From: Pseudomonadota bacterium
GTDB lineage: Bacteria > Pseudomonadota > Alphaproteobacteria > Acetobacterales > Acetobacteraceae
Length of the DNA: 64,000 bases
Direction of reading: 5' to 3'
Assembly: GCA_021798915.1 (NCBI GenBank)
Contig: JAJZBM010000004.1
Span: 124,001-188,000, forward strand
Shown: positions 49,714 to 59,397 of the stretch, in pieces
How the letters are laid out: every line of letters begins with the position of its first letter
Position numbering within the stretch: the stretch's first letter is position 1
Position numbers and translations under genes: made by a program
The notes under the pieces: generated by a model
What the model was told of the DNA's origin: nothing
The model's database searches: none
The model's input: the letters and a program-made list of their open reading frames with translations, nothing else

Positions 49714-50836
49714 GCGGCATCACATGCACCGCGTCGGCGGCGAAGGTGATCGCCGCCGCTTCACCCGGCCGGGGCAGCGGCGGGCCGGCGCCGGGCGGCG
49801 GGCGCGGAAAGACGAAAGCCGCGCCGTCGCCGGCGAGAAAGACGACCCGCGCGATGCCCGGCAACACCGCGACCTCGCCGATCCGCCCGGCGATGATATT
49901 GGCCGTACCCTTGGGGAGGGCGTCCTTTGGGCCGGCATCGGCATGAAGCGTGATCGCCGCCGGTGGCACCGTCCAGGCGATCGCGGTGCCGGGTGGGAAA
50001 TTGGTGCGGCCTGCGGCGCGGATGATTTCCCCATGCCAGGCGATCAGGGTCTCGGGCGGTGTTTCGCCGCCCCCGAGCGTCTCGCCCGCGAACAGATTCT
50101 GCAGATCGACGACGCGCGCGACGGCGGCCGAGGCCGGCCGCGTCATGATCGCCGCCGGCGTCCCGGTCTGCAGGGTTCGCCCGTGCTCGAGCACCGTCAT
50201 CCGGTCGGCCAGCGCCGCCGCTTCTTCGAGATCATGGGTGACGAGGATGATCGGGATCGAAAGCCTGCGGCGCAGAGCGGCGAGTTCCTGGCGGAGATGG
50301 CGGCGGGTTCGGGCATCGAGGGCGGCGAAGGGCTCATCGAGCAGCAACAGCGCCGGATCCCGCGCGAGCGCGCGCGCCACCGCGACCCGCTGGCGCTCGC
50401 CGCCGGAAAGCGTCGCCGGCAGGCGTTCGGCGAGAGCGGCGAGGCCGAATTGGGCGAGCAGGGCGCGCGCCGCCGCGCTGCGCGCCGGGCGCGGCACATG
50501 GCCGAGAGCGGCGGCGACATTGTCCGCCGCCGAAAGATGCGGAAACAGCGCGTAATGCTGAAACACTAGGCCGACGCGCCGGCGCTGCGGCGACAGATCA
50601 TGCCCGCGTGCCGCATCGAACCAGGTTTCACCGGCGCAGGCGATGGTGCCGGCGCGCGGCCGGTAGAGCCCGGCGAGGGCGCGAAGGAGGGTCGTCTTGC
50701 CGCTTCCCGAGGGGCCGATCAGGGCGTGGAGTTCCCCCGCCGGCACCGCGAGCCGGGCATCGAGCGGGATCGGCCCGCTCTCTGCGAGCCGTGCGACGAG
50801 CCCGCGCGTCTCTTGCCACGCCGCCGCTTCAGCCAT
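49703..50836 (-). CDS. modC: Molybdate ABC transporter ATPase
   Basis: A 377-residue ATPase: Walker A 'GPSGSGKTT', signature 'LSGGERQRVAVARALARDP', Walker B 'LLLLDEPFAALD', plus the C-terminal TOBE/molybdate-binding domain typical of ModC ('ADAGPKDALPKGTANIIAGR'). It powers molybdate uptake with ModB. ATG 50836 overlaps the modB end by eight bases. It converges on the cytochrome gene, with 11 bases overlapping at their ends. Confidence 0.92.
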   Translation of the reverse strand: MAEAAAWQETRGLVARLAESGPIPLDARLAVPAGELHALIGPSGSGKTTLLRALAGLYRPRAGTIACAGETWFDAARGHDLSPQRRRVGLVFQHYALFPHLSAADNVAAALGHVPRPARSAAARALLAQFGLAALAERLPATLSGGERQRVAVARALARDPALLLLDEPFAALDARTRRHLRQELAALRRRLSIPIILVTHDLEEAAALADRMTVLEHGRTLQTGTPAAIMTRPASAAVARVVDLQNLFAGETLGGGETPPETLIAWHGEIIRAAGRTNFPPGTAIAWTVPPAAITLHADAGPKDALPKGTANIIAGRIGEVAVLPGIARVVFLAGDGAAFVFPRPPPGAGPPLPRPGEAAAITFAADAVHVMPLTA

Positions 50837-51497
50837 CGTGCCGGCCGACCCGCCCGCCGAGCATTTGCACCAGCCCGAGCGCGGCCAGGGCGAAGACGAG
50901 CAGCAGCAGCGACATCCGCCCGGCGCCGCTGCCATCGAGTGTCTGGGCATGGTCGTAGATCGCGATCGCGACGGTCCTGGTCTCGCCGGGGATGCCGCCG
51001 CCGACCATCAGCACGACGCCGAATTCCCCCATGGTATGGGCGAAGGTGATGGCGACGCCGGCAAGGATGCCGGGCCAGGCGAGCGGCAACTCGATGCGCA
51101 GAAACGCGGCCCAATGGCTGAGCCCCGAAACCCAAGCGGCTTCACGGATTTCCGGCGCGATGGCGGCGAAGCTCCGCTCGATCGGCTGCACCGCGAATGG
51201 CAGATTGACGATCAGCGAGGCAAGAACGAGGCCGCTGAAGCTGAACGCCAGCGTGTGTCCGAACATTTTTTGCCAAAGCACCCCGAGCGGCGAGGCGGCA
51301 CCGAAGGCGACCAGAAGATAATAGCCGACGACACTCGGCGGCAGCACCAGCGGCAAGGCGAGCAGGGCTTGCACCATCCCCTTGCCGGCAAAATCCCGCG
51401 CCGCCAGCGCCCGCCCGGCGATCACGCCAAACGGCAGCAGGATCACCGCCGTCGTGCCGGCGAGTTCGAGCGACAGGGCGAAAGCGGTCCACTCCAC
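50829..51497 (-). CDS. modB: Molybdate ABC transporter permease
   Basis: A 222-residue permease with about five membrane helices and the ModB signature 'AHTMGEFGVVLMVGGGIPGE' followed by 'TRTVAIAIYDHAQ'. The GTG at 51497 lies seven bases after the modA stop; an ATG at 51539 inside modA is the alternative. It works with ModA and ModC to import molybdate. Confidence 0.92.
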   Translation of the reverse strand: MEWTAFALSLELAGTTAVILLPFGVIAGRALAARDFAGKGMVQALLALPLVLPPSVVGYYLLVAFGAASPLGVLWQKMFGHTLAFSFSGLVLASLIVNLPFAVQPIERSFAAIAPEIREAAWVSGLSHWAAFLRIELPLAWPGILAGVAITFAHTMGEFGVVLMVGGGIPGETRTVAIAIYDHAQTLDGSGAGRMSLLLLVFALAALGLVQMLGGRVGRHDG

Positions 51498-51504
51498 CGG
51501 CGTC

Positions 51505-52338
51505 TCAGCCCGGCCGTTCGCCGGGGAGCAGAAACCCATAGCGGCGGAAAATGGCACGCGCTGGCTCTTGCTGCACGAAGGCGTAGAAATCCCGCGCCGT
51601 CGCCCCGGCACCGCGGAGCAGCACCATGCGCTGGCGGAGCGGCTGGTGCCAATCGGCGGGGATCAGGGCGAAATGGCCGACTGTCGCGAATACCGGCGCG
51701 CTGGCGAGCGAGAGCGGGATGACGCCGCCCGCGGCGGCGCCGGCGCGGATGAATTGCGCCGTCTGGGCGGCGTTCTCGCCGAGCACGAGATGCGGCGTGA
51801 GGGCTTCCCACAGCCCGGCATGGGTGAGCGCCTCGCGTGCGGCGCGGCCATAGGGGGCATGGGCGGGATTGGCGATGGCGAATTTCCACGCCCCGCCACC
51901 CGCGAGTGCGGCGCGAAGGCCATCGAGCGCCGGATCGGCGGTGAACGCGGCGCCGGGGGCGGCGAGGATGCCGATCCTGCCTTCGGCGTAGAGCACGCCA
52001 GCGTCGCGCGTATGGCCTGCGCGCGCCAGCGTTGCGACATAAGACTCGTTGGCGCTAAGAAATATCTCGAACGGCGCGCCATTGGCGATCTCGGCCGCGA
52101 AATTGCCCGAGGAGCCGAACACCAGCTTGACCTCGCGCCCACCCGCGCGCGTGAACGCGGCGGCGGTTTCGGTCAGCGCATAGGTGAGATCGGCGGCGGC
52201 GGCGACCACCGGTGCGCCCGCTGGTGCGCCCGCCGGTGCGCCCGCTGGGGGCTCGGCGGCCAGCGCCCGCCCGGCGCGCATGAAGCCGAAGGCAGCGGCC
52301 GAAAGCAGAGTTCGGCGGGATGGGCGAAGACGGGGCAT
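51505..52338 (-). CDS. modA: Molybdate-binding protein ModA
   Basis: A 277-residue periplasmic binding protein. The signal peptide 'SRRTLLSAAAFGFMRAG' is twin-Arg-like. The mature part has 'AAAADLTYALTETAAAF', 'LVFGSSGNFAAEIANGAPFE' and 'LFLSAN'-type 'IFLSANESYVATL', all ModA hallmarks for oxyanion binding. A 12-base repeat adds GAPA units after the signal peptide. No ModE gene is adjacent and no clear ModE site is seen in the 200-base region shared with argD. Confidence 0.9.
   Translation of the reverse strand: MPRLRPSRRTLLSAAAFGFMRAGRALAAEPPAGAPAGAPAGAPVVAAAADLTYALTETAAAFTRAGGREVKLVFGSSGNFAAEIANGAPFEIFLSANESYVATLARAGHTRDAGVLYAEGRIGILAAPGAAFTADPALDGLRAALAGGGAWKFAIANPAHAPYGRAAREALTHAGLWEALTPHLVLGENAAQTAQFIRAGAAAGGVIPLSLASAPVFATVGHFALIPADWHQPLRQRMVLLRGAGATARDFYAFVQQEPARAIFRRYGFLLPGERPG
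52211..52246 (-). repeat. 12-bp tandem repeat inside modA (GAPA x 3)
   Basis: GGTGCGCCCGCT occurs three times (52211, 52223, 52235) with one base change. It encodes a Gly-Ala-Pro-Ala stretch at the mature N-terminus, before the binding fold. Confidence 0.85.
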
Positions 52339-52538
52339 GAGCTGGTTCCGGCATGATAGCGTGGGGCGCGATATAGCGGAACGAGCATAACTCGCGCCGC
52401 CACCGCCCGCCAGTGCGGGTTTGACGGGACGCGGCCGGGGCGGCAAAATCCTGCGGCAAAGTCATGGTGTTTCGCGGTGTGTTCCGCGCCATGGCCGTCC
52501 GCCATGCCCGCATCAAGCAAGAATGAAACGGAGTTCCC

Positions 52539-53729
52539 ATGATTCCCGCCCTGATGCCGACCTACAACCGTGCCGACCTCGCTTTCGTGCGGGGCGAAGG
52601 CATTTGGCTGTACACGGCGGATGGACGACGATTCCTTGATTTCGGGGCCGGGATCGCGACCTCCTCGCTCGGCCATAACCACCCGCATCTCGTCGCCGCG
52701 ATCACCGCGCAGGCGAGCCGGGTGATGCATGTCTCCAATCTCTATCGCGTGCCCGAGGCCGAGCGCCTGGCCGAACGCCTGGTCGCCGCGAGCTTCGCCG
52801 ATAGCGCCTTTTTCTGCAATTCCGGCGCCGAGGCCAATGAGGGCATGGTCAAGATGATCAGGAAGACCATGGCCGCGACCGGGCAGCCGGAACGGTTTCG
52901 CGTCATCTGCTTCGAGGGCGCCTTCCATGGCCGCACCCTCGCCATGCTGGCCGCGACCGGCAATGCCAAATATCTCGCCGGCTTCGGCCCTTGTGTCGAG
53001 GGCTTCGATCACGTGCCGTTCAACGATATCGCGGCGGTGCGCGCCGCGATCGGCCCCGAGACCGCCGGCATCATCGTCGAGCCGATCCAGGGCGAGGGGG
53101 GCATTCGCCCGGCGCGGCTCGAATTCCTGCGCGCCCTTCGCGAGATTTGTGATGAACACGGTCTCGTCCTCGGGATGGATGAGATTCAAAGCGGCATGGG
53201 CCGCACCGGCCGGCTATTCGCCCATGAATGGGCCGGGATTTCGCCGGATGTCATGTCGCTCGCCAAGGGTATCGCTGGTGGTTTTCCGATGGGTGCCGTG
53301 CTCGCCCGCGAATTCGTCGCCAAACACCTGACCGCCGGCACCCATGGCACCACCTTCGGCGGCAATCCACTCGCCTGCGCCGCCGCCAACGCGGTGCTCG
53401 ATGTCGTGCTCGCCCCCGGCTTCCTCGCCGGGGTGGAACGCATCGGCGACCGGCTGTGGACGGCGCTGTCCGCGGTGGTCGGCGAATTTCCGACGATTTT
53501 CGAGGATCTGCGCGGCGCCGGGCTGATGCTTGGCCTCAAATGCCGCATCCCCCAGGCCGAGATGCAGCAGGCGCTGCTCGAAGAAGGGCTGCTCGCCGTC
53601 AATGCCGGGGAGAACGTCGTGCGCTTCGTCCCGCCATTGATCGTCTCGGCCGCGGAATGCGATCAGGCGGTGGCGATGATCCGCGCCGCCGCCCGCCGCC
53701 TTGCCCCCTCCAGCGCGGCGGCGGCGTGA
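52539..53729 (+). CDS. argD: Acetylornithine aminotransferase
   Basis: A 396-residue class III aminotransferase for arginine synthesis (it may also serve lysine synthesis). The PLP lysine is Lys243 in '[14 protein letters not shown]'; '[15 protein letters not shown]', '[16 protein letters not shown]' and '[16 protein letters not shown]' are diagnostic for ArgD. It overlaps argF by one base (TGATG), so the two arginine genes are co-translated. Confidence 0.95.
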   Translation: MIPALMPTYNRADLAFVRGEGIWLYTADGRRFLDFGAGIATSSLGHNHPHLVAAITAQASRVMHVSNLYRVPEAERLAERLVAASFADSAFFCNSGAEANEGMVKMIRKTMAATGQPERFRVICFEGAFHGRTLAMLAATGNAKYLAGFGPCVEGFDHVPFNDIAAVRAAIGPETAGIIVEPIQGEGGIRPARLEFLRALREICDEHGLVLGMDEIQSGMGRTGRLFAHEWAGISPDVMSLAKGIAGGFPMGAVLAREFVAKHLTAGTHGTTFGGNPLACAAANAVLDVVLAPGFLAGVERIGDRLWTALSAVVGEFPTIFEDLRGAGLMLGLKCRIPQAEMQQALLEEGLLAVNAGENVVRFVPPLIVSAAECDQAVAMIRAAARRLAPSSAAAA

Positions 53730-54682
53730 TGACCACCGCCCTGTCGCGGCCCAGCGCCGAGGGCGCCAAGCGCCCGGCGCCACGCCATTTCCTCGATCTC
53801 CGTGATTTCGACGGGGCGACGCTGCGCCACATGCTCGATGTCGCGGTCGGCTTCAAGCGCGCCGGGGTGTCGTCGCGGCCGCTGGCGGGCAAGACGCTCG
53901 CGTTGATTTTCGAAAAGCCGAGCACCCGCACGCGGGTCAGCTTCGAGGTCGCCATGCGTCAGCTCGGTGGCGATGTGGTGGTGTTGTCGGGGAGTGAGAT
54001 GCAGCTTGGCCGCGGCGAGACTCTGGCCGATACCGCCCGCGTGCTGTCGCGCTATGTCGATGCCATCATGCTGCGCACCGATCGCGCGGCGAAGCTGCAC
54101 GACCTCGCCGCCCATGCCAGCGTGCCGGTGATCAACGGTCTCACCGAGCTTTCCCATCCCTGCCAGATCATGGCCGATATCATGACCTTCGAGGCGCATC
54201 GCGGCGCCATTGCCGGGCAAACCCTCGCCTGGTGCGGCGACGGCAATAATGTCGCGCGAAGCCTGATCGAGGCGGCGGTGCGGTTCGGTTTCACGCTCCG
54301 CCTCGCAACCCCGGCCGCCCTCGCGCCGCCCGCGGCGCTGCTCGACTGGGCGCGGGCCGAGGGCGGGCGGATCCAGGTCACAGAAGATCCGCGCGCCGCG
54401 GTTGCCGGCGCGCGGGCGGTGTTCACCGATACCTGGGTGAGCATGGCCGATGAGCGCGCCGATGAGCGCCGGGCCCTGCTCGCGCCCTACCAGGTGGACA
54501 GCGCCCTGATGGCCGAGGCGGCGCCGGATGCGCTGTTCCTCCATTGCCTTCCCGCCCATCGCGGCGAGGAAGTGACCGACGAGGTGATCGACGGGCCGCG
54601 CTCGGTGGTGTTCGACGAGGCGGAAAACCGTCTGCACGCGCAAAAGGGCATTCTCGCCTGGGCGCTCGGTGCGGCGCGATAG
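53729..54682 (+). CDS. argF: Ornithine carbamoyltransferase
   Basis: A 317-residue enzyme making citrulline from ornithine and carbamoyl phosphate. '[16 protein letters not shown]' (carbamoyl phosphate site), '[16 protein letters not shown]' and the ornithine-binding '[14 protein letters not shown]' with its catalytic cysteine identify the anabolic enzyme. The argD-argF pairing supports arginine biosynthesis rather than degradation. Confidence 0.96.
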   Translation: MTTALSRPSAEGAKRPAPRHFLDLRDFDGATLRHMLDVAVGFKRAGVSSRPLAGKTLALIFEKPSTRTRVSFEVAMRQLGGDVVVLSGSEMQLGRGETLADTARVLSRYVDAIMLRTDRAAKLHDLAAHASVPVINGLTELSHPCQIMADIMTFEAHRGAIAGQTLAWCGDGNNVARSLIEAAVRFGFTLRLATPAALAPPAALLDWARAEGGRIQVTEDPRAAVAGARAVFTDTWVSMADERADERRALLAPYQVDSALMAEAAPDALFLHCLPAHRGEEVTDEVIDGPRSVVFDEAENRLHAQKGILAWALGAAR

Positions 54683-54697
54683 GCTCGGCAGTCAGCC

Positions 54698-54726
54698 CGC
54701 CTCAGAGATGGCTTCGCCTCAGAGAT
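54698..54726 (-). repeat. 12-bp direct repeat across the livGF stop
   Basis: CGCCTCAGAGAT occurs at 54698-54709 and 54715-54726 (17-base period). The second copy contains the TGA of the ATPase gene (minus strand); the first is just beyond it. Confidence 0.9.
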
Positions 54727-56185
54727 AGCCGGCGCCGGCCTCGGCGGCGAAGCGGTCGGGCGGGCCTTGCCAGATGATGCGCGCGTGTTCGAGCACGTAG
54801 ACCCGATCGGCGTGGGGGAGCGCGAAGGTGACGTTCTGCTCGCCGAGCAGAACGGTGATCGACGTCGTCTCGCGGAGACGCTCCAGCGCCTTGGAAAGCT
54901 GTTCCAGGATCACCGGGGCGAGGCCGAGCGTCGGCTCGTCGAGGATCAGCAGGCTCGGGTTCATCATCAAGGCGCGGGCGATCGCGAGCATCTGCTGCTC
55001 GCCGCCGGAGAGCGTGCGCGCCAGTTGCTTGCTGCGGGATTTGAGGATCGGGAACAGATCATAGAGCCAGATGAGGCGCGCGGCGCGCTCGGCTGGGGGT
55101 TGGTGCTGGCCGCCGAGATCGAGATTTTCCTGAACGCTCATATCGCCGAATAATTCCCGCGTCTCCGGGCATTGCGCGATGCCGCCACGGGCGATCGCGG
55201 CCGGTGTCTTGCCGGCGAGCGCGCCGCCCCGCCATTCGATCGCCCCGGCATAGGGAACGAGGCCGGAGATGGCATTGAACAGCGTGGTCTTGCCGGCGCC
55301 ATTGAGCCCGACGACGGACACGAACTCCCGTTCATGCACTTCGAGCGCCACCCGCTCCAGCGCCTGCGCCTTGCCATAGAACACGCTGAGATCCGTGACC
55401 TTGAGCAGGGGGACGCCACTTTTCTCCGGCGCGATGGCGCGGGCATGGGTCTCGATCGCGCCACCGAGATAGACCCGGCGCACGGTCTCGTCGCGCATCA
55501 CCGCGTCCGCCTGGCCTTCCGCGATACGCTCGCCGAGATACATCGCGAGCACCCGATCGACCAGCGCCGCGACGCCCTTGACATTGTGATCGACCAGCAG
55601 AACCGCTTTGCCCTCCTCGCGAAAACTTCTGATCAGGGCAGAGAAACTTTCCACCTCGGCCAGGGTGAGGCCGGCGAAAGGTTCATCGACCAGCACCACT
55701 TCCGGGTCACGCGCGATCGCTTTCGCGAGTTCCATGCGACGAAGATCGGCAAACGGCAGCGTCGTCGGATGGCGATCGAGCACCGCGCCGAGCCCGACCC
55801 GCTCGCCGATCGCGCGCGCTTTGGCATCCACCGAGCGCTCCGCCGCGAGCTGGAACAGGCTATCGGGCAGCAGCGCGAGCTTGATGTTTTCGAGCACGGT
55901 CTGACGATGGAGCGGGCGCGAATGCTGAAACACCAGGCCGATGCCGGCGCGCGCGATACGATGCGTCGGCCAGGAGACGATCTCGCGCCCGGCGAGACGC
56001 ACCGAGCCGATATTGGCGCGCTCGATCCCCATGATCAGCTTCATCGCCGTCGATTTGCCCGAGCCGTTGGGGCCGATCAGGCCGAGGATTTCGCCCGCCG
56101 CGATCGAAAAGCCGAGATTCTTGACCGCGACCAGGCCGCCGAAACGCTTGGTGAGGCCGGAGACTTCGAGCAGCGGCGGGGTCAT
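54719..56185 (-). CDS. Fused LivG-LivF ABC ATPase of a branched-chain-type importer
   Basis: A 488-residue protein carrying two ABC domains in one chain. The N-terminal LivG-like half has Walker A 'GPNGSGKST' near 40 and Walker B 'VVLVDEPFAGL', with the LivG-type signature loosened to 'LPFADLRRMELAKA'. The C-terminal LivF-like half has 'GLNGAGKTT' near 296, a normal 'LSGGEQQMLAIARALMM' and 'LLILDEPTLGLAP'. LivG and LivF are usually separate genes, and the join is a short linker near residue 245. It overlaps livM by four bases. Confidence 0.92.
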   Translation of the reverse strand: MTPPLLEVSGLTKRFGGLVAVKNLGFSIAAGEILGLIGPNGSGKSTAMKLIMGIERANIGSVRLAGREIVSWPTHRIARAGIGLVFQHSRPLHRQTVLENIKLALLPDSLFQLAAERSVDAKARAIGERVGLGAVLDRHPTTLPFADLRRMELAKAIARDPEVVLVDEPFAGLTLAEVESFSALIRSFREEGKAVLLVDHNVKGVAALVDRVLAMYLGERIAEGQADAVMRDETVRRVYLGGAIETHARAIAPEKSGVPLLKVTDLSVFYGKAQALERVALEVHEREFVSVVGLNGAGKTTLFNAISGLVPYAGAIEWRGGALAGKTPAAIARGGIAQCPETRELFGDMSVQENLDLGGQHQPPAERAARLIWLYDLFPILKSRSKQLARTLSGGEQQMLAIARALMMNPSLLILDEPTLGLAPVILEQLSKALERLRETTSITVLLGEQNVTFALPHADRVYVLEHARIIWQGPPDRFAAEAGAGYL

Positions 56186-57084
56186 GCGCGCTCTCCGCGG
56201 CGCAGCAGATAGCCGACCAGGCCATCGGGGAAGAACAGGATGACGACCAGCGCGATCGCCGAGACGACGAAGGTGTTGAGCTGGCCGAGCGGGCGCAGGA
56301 TTTCGCCGGCGACGATCAGGAACACCGCGCCGATGGCAGCGCCGACGATGGTGCGCCGCCCGCCGAGCACGGCGGCGATGATGATCTGCACCCCGACCGA
56401 GATATCGACGACGGTATCGACCGACGCGGTGCCGAGATAAAACACCAACATCGCCCCGGCGAGGCCGGAAAAGAGGGCGCTGACCGCGAACGCGGCGAGC
56501 TTGTGCTTGGCGACATTGAAGCCGAGCGCTTGCGCCTCGATCGCGTCCTGACCGCAGGCCTGCAAAATCAATCCCGCCGCCGAGCGCGAAAAACTATAGA
56601 GGATGAGCCCGCTGATCACGAGAAACGCCAGCGCCAGCCAGTAATTATGCCCGGAATCGACGGAGAGGACATCGTTGATGGTAAGCCCGATCTCGCCGCC
56701 GGTGACGCCGGCGAAGATCACGATCACCTGCTGCAACACCAGCACCGCGACCAGGGTGATGAGGCCGAAATAGGGGCCGCGCAGGCGCAGGGCGGGGAGC
56801 GCCAGGACGAACCCGCCGATCACCGCGGCGAGCGCCCCGGCGATCACGCAGAGCCAGACCGGAACGCCATGATTGTCGAGCAGGCCGGCGCTATAGGCGC
56901 CGAGGCCGATGAGAAAGGTGGGGCCGAAATTGACCTCGCCGGCGAAGCCGAACAGCAGATCCCAGGCCATCGCGAAAACACCGAAATAATAGGCGACGGT
57001 GAGCACCGCGAGAATATAGGCCGAGACCCAGAACGGCAGGCTCGCTAGGGCGAGAAGAATGATGAGGGCAGTGACGATGCGCAT
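56182..57084 (-). CDS. livM: LivM-type permease
   Basis: A 300-residue permease with about eight to ten helices and the LivM motifs 'YYFGVFAMAWDLLFGFAGEV', 'LRGPYFGLITLVAVLVL' and 'LGGRRTIVGAAIGAVFLI'. It forms the membrane channel with LivH for an amino acid or small amide substrate. ATG 57084 has GAGG upstream and lies 14 bases after the livH stop; upstream in-frame sequence is not homologous. Confidence 0.9.
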   Translation of the reverse strand: MRIVTALIILLALASLPFWVSAYILAVLTVAYYFGVFAMAWDLLFGFAGEVNFGPTFLIGLGAYSAGLLDNHGVPVWLCVIAGALAAVIGGFVLALPALRLRGPYFGLITLVAVLVLQQVIVIFAGVTGGEIGLTINDVLSVDSGHNYWLALAFLVISGLILYSFSRSAAGLILQACGQDAIEAQALGFNVAKHKLAAFAVSALFSGLAGAMLVFYLGTASVDTVVDISVGVQIIIAAVLGGRRTIVGAAIGAVFLIVAGEILRPLGQLNTFVVSAIALVVILFFPDGLVGYLLRRGERA

Positions 57085-57098
57085 GATCGGAAAAAACC

Positions 57099-57974
57099 TC
57101 AGCGTCGCCCGAAGAGCCCTTGCGGGCGGAGATAGACCACCAGGACGAGCAGCAGGAGCGAGGGGATGGTGCGCAAGGTGGGGCTGATCAGGTAAGCGGT
57201 GACGGTTTCGAGATAGCCGATGATATAGGCCGCGATCAACGAGCCGGAGACGCTGCCGAGGCCGCCCAAGACGACGATCGAGAACGCGCTCGCGGTGAGC
57301 ACGCCGATATTGTTCGAGCTGGTGCCGAGAAACATCGCGAGCAGCACACCGGCGATGGCGGCGAGCACGCCATAGATCGCCCAGACCAGAAGATATACCG
57401 AGGAGAGTTCGAAGCCGAGCAGCGTGAGCCCGCGCGGATTGATGGAGGCGGCGAGCAGGGTTTTCCCGGCCCGGGTGCGATTGACCAGAAGCCATAGGAG
57501 ACCGATCGAAACCCAGCAGATCGCCGCGGTCAGAATTTCATTCGCCGGGGTACGGACGCCGAAAATATCGACCACGCCATTGATCAGCGGGCGGACGGTG
57601 ATCGGGCTGTCGGTGAAGAAATAGGCGATCGCCTCCTGGATCATGATCCCCCAGAGCAGGGTCGCGGTGAGGACGAAAATCTCGGTCTCGTCGCGCGGGA
57701 TGGCGCGTGAGCGCTGGATCGGGCGGACGACGAGGCCGTAGGTCGCGAAAGCGGCGATGATCCCGCAGCCGACCCCGGCGAGAGCGCCGACATATTGCCC
57801 GGCACCGAGCGGGCCGGCGATGTACCAGGCGGCGACGGCGGCGGCCACCATGATGCCGCCATGGGCGAGATTGAGCACGCCGGAGACGCCGAAAATCAGC
57901 GAGAATCCGATCGCGCCGAGCGCGTAAAGCGTACTGATGGCAAAGCCGTCCACCAGGATCTGCAAGCCGCGCAT
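57099..57974 (-). CDS. livH: LivH-type permease
   Basis: A 291-residue permease: 'DGFAISTLYALGAIGFSLIF' then 'GVLNLAHGGIMVAAA', the LivH opening, and 'SAFSIVVLGGLGSVSGSLIA' near the end. It pairs with LivM. The ATG at 57974 is used; a GTG one codon earlier is possible. A hairpin separates it from the binding-protein gene. Confidence 0.91.
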   Translation of the reverse strand: MRGLQILVDGFAISTLYALGAIGFSLIFGVSGVLNLAHGGIMVAAAVAAWYIAGPLGAGQYVGALAGVGCGIIAAFATYGLVVRPIQRSRAIPRDETEIFVLTATLLWGIMIQEAIAYFFTDSPITVRPLINGVVDIFGVRTPANEILTAAICWVSIGLLWLLVNRTRAGKTLLAASINPRGLTLLGFELSSVYLLVWAIYGVLAAIAGVLLAMFLGTSSNNIGVLTASAFSIVVLGGLGSVSGSLIAAYIIGYLETVTAYLISPTLRTIPSLLLLVLVVYLRPQGLFGRR

Positions 57975-58002
57975 CACGCGTCTTCAGTCATTGGGCGAAA
58001 CT

Positions 58003-58044
58003 CCGGTCGGGAAATTCCGGCGAAAAGATCGGACCGCCGACCGG
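58003..58044 (-). repeat. Hairpin between livJ and livH
   Basis: CCGGTCGG (58003-58010) pairs with CCGACCGG (58037-58044) across 26 bases. Hairpins at this place in binding-protein operons often stabilise the upstream mRNA so that the binding protein is made in excess; that role is inference here. Confidence 0.4.
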
Positions 58045-58068
58045 AACCCCGGCCGGCGGGAAGGGCGG

Positions 58069-59331
58069 TTACTGCGCGCTCGCGTGCTGGGTCGGGAGCT
58101 TGATGAAGCTCGGGAATTTCAGCGTGCCATTGGCAATCCGCGCCGGCCAGACGGTGATCTGCTTGCCGTCCTGCCACTGGATCATCAGGCCGGAGACGAA
58201 ATCGGCGCCGTATTTCAGGCCGTGTGGAAATTCGCTGTCCTGGCCATAAAAAGCGATGCGGCCGATGGTGCCGACGTAATCGGTTTTTTCCATCTCGGCG
58301 ACGATCTTGTCCGCGTCATTGGAACCGGCGCGCCCGACCGCCTCGGCGATGATGTGGACATCGTCATCGGTGGTGTAGCCGGTATAGGCCGGCGTCACGC
58401 CGAAGCGCTTGAAATAGGCCGTGGCGTAGGGGATGGTCTTGGGCGTGATCGCGACATCGGGGGTGGCCACCACCTGGGCGATGACGCCCTCGGTCGCGCC
58501 GTTGGTGTCGCGCCAGAACGAGGTCGTGGTCGCCTGCGAACTGATCCCCGACATCGGCACCGGCACCTGCTCGCTATGCCATTGCACCGTCGGCTGCACG
58601 CCGACATGGCTGATCCCGGTGGTGATGACGTCCGGGCGTTGACCCTCGATCTTGTTGAAAATCGGCGTGAAATCGGTGGTGTCGGGCGAGACGCGGACCG
58701 AATCGAGGATCGCGAGCCCGGCTTTTGGCAGGCAGCGCTTCGATTCCTCATCGAGCGGCTTGGTCCAGGCGGCGTCCTCGCTCAGCATCACGGTGGTTTT
58801 CATCCCCAGCTTCTCGACCAGGAAATCATGGGAAAAATCGCAATTGGCATCGGCGATCGCGGTCGAGGTCAGATAGCCATGAAACGTATATTTGTTGTGC
58901 GCGTAGTCGTCCTTGACGTGGCGGGTGATCTCGTTGCTCGCCGCGCCCGGGGTGATGTAGGGCGTATGGAGCCGCGCCGCCCAGGGCTCGAGCGCCAGCG
59001 CGACTTCGCTCATGTAACTCCCGATCACTGCGACCACGTGATCCTGGTTCACCGCGCGCTGGAAGGCGCGCACCGCGTCGGTTGCGGAATTGTGATCGTC
59101 GTAATCGACGATCTCGACTTTGCGGCCATTGATGCCGCCGGCGGCGTTGATCTCATCGGCGGCGAGCATCGCACCATTGGTGATGGCGATGCCGGAAATT
59201 GCGGAGTTTTCGGCGATCACCCCGATGCGAATCGGATCGGCGGCCTGCGCGGCGCCAAACGCTGGCAGAGCCAGGGCGCAGGCGCCGACCGCGCCGAGCG
59301 CCATCTGCCGCGCCGATGCTGTTTTCTTCAT
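58069..59331 (-). CDS. Periplasmic branched-chain amino acid/amide-binding protein (LivJ-type)
   Basis: A 420-residue binding protein with Sec signal ('ALGAVGACALALPAFGAAQA'), then 'PIRIGVIAENSAISGIAITN', 'GAMLAADEINAAGGINGRKV' and 'VIGSYMSEVALALEPWAARL'. The ligand may be an amino acid, urea or short amide; it is not determined. ATG 59331 has GGAGGAAACC directly before it. It heads the livJHM-GF importer downstream of a DUF192 gene on the same strand. Confidence 0.88.
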   Translation of the reverse strand: MKKTASARQMALGAVGACALALPAFGAAQAADPIRIGVIAENSAISGIAITNGAMLAADEINAAGGINGRKVEIVDYDDHNSATDAVRAFQRAVNQDHVVAVIGSYMSEVALALEPWAARLHTPYITPGAASNEITRHVKDDYAHNKYTFHGYLTSTAIADANCDFSHDFLVEKLGMKTTVMLSEDAAWTKPLDEESKRCLPKAGLAILDSVRVSPDTTDFTPIFNKIEGQRPDVITTGISHVGVQPTVQWHSEQVPVPMSGISSQATTTSFWRDTNGATEGVIAQVVATPDVAITPKTIPYATAYFKRFGVTPAYTGYTTDDDVHIIAEAVGRAGSNDADKIVAEMEKTDYVGTIGRIAFYGQDSEFPHGLKYGADFVSGLMIQWQDGKQITVWPARIANGTLKFPSFIKLPTQHASAQ

Positions 59332-59397
59332 GGTTTCCTCCTGTCGCAAAATCTGTCCCGGCATGATCATGAATTTGCCCTCCAACGCAAGAGGGGA

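Noticed and set aside
52339-52538. ModE box or molybdenum-cofactor riboswitch upstream of modA
   Set aside because: A short CGCTATATCGCG is present, but the two half-sites of a ModE box are not, and no conserved riboswitch core is recognisable.
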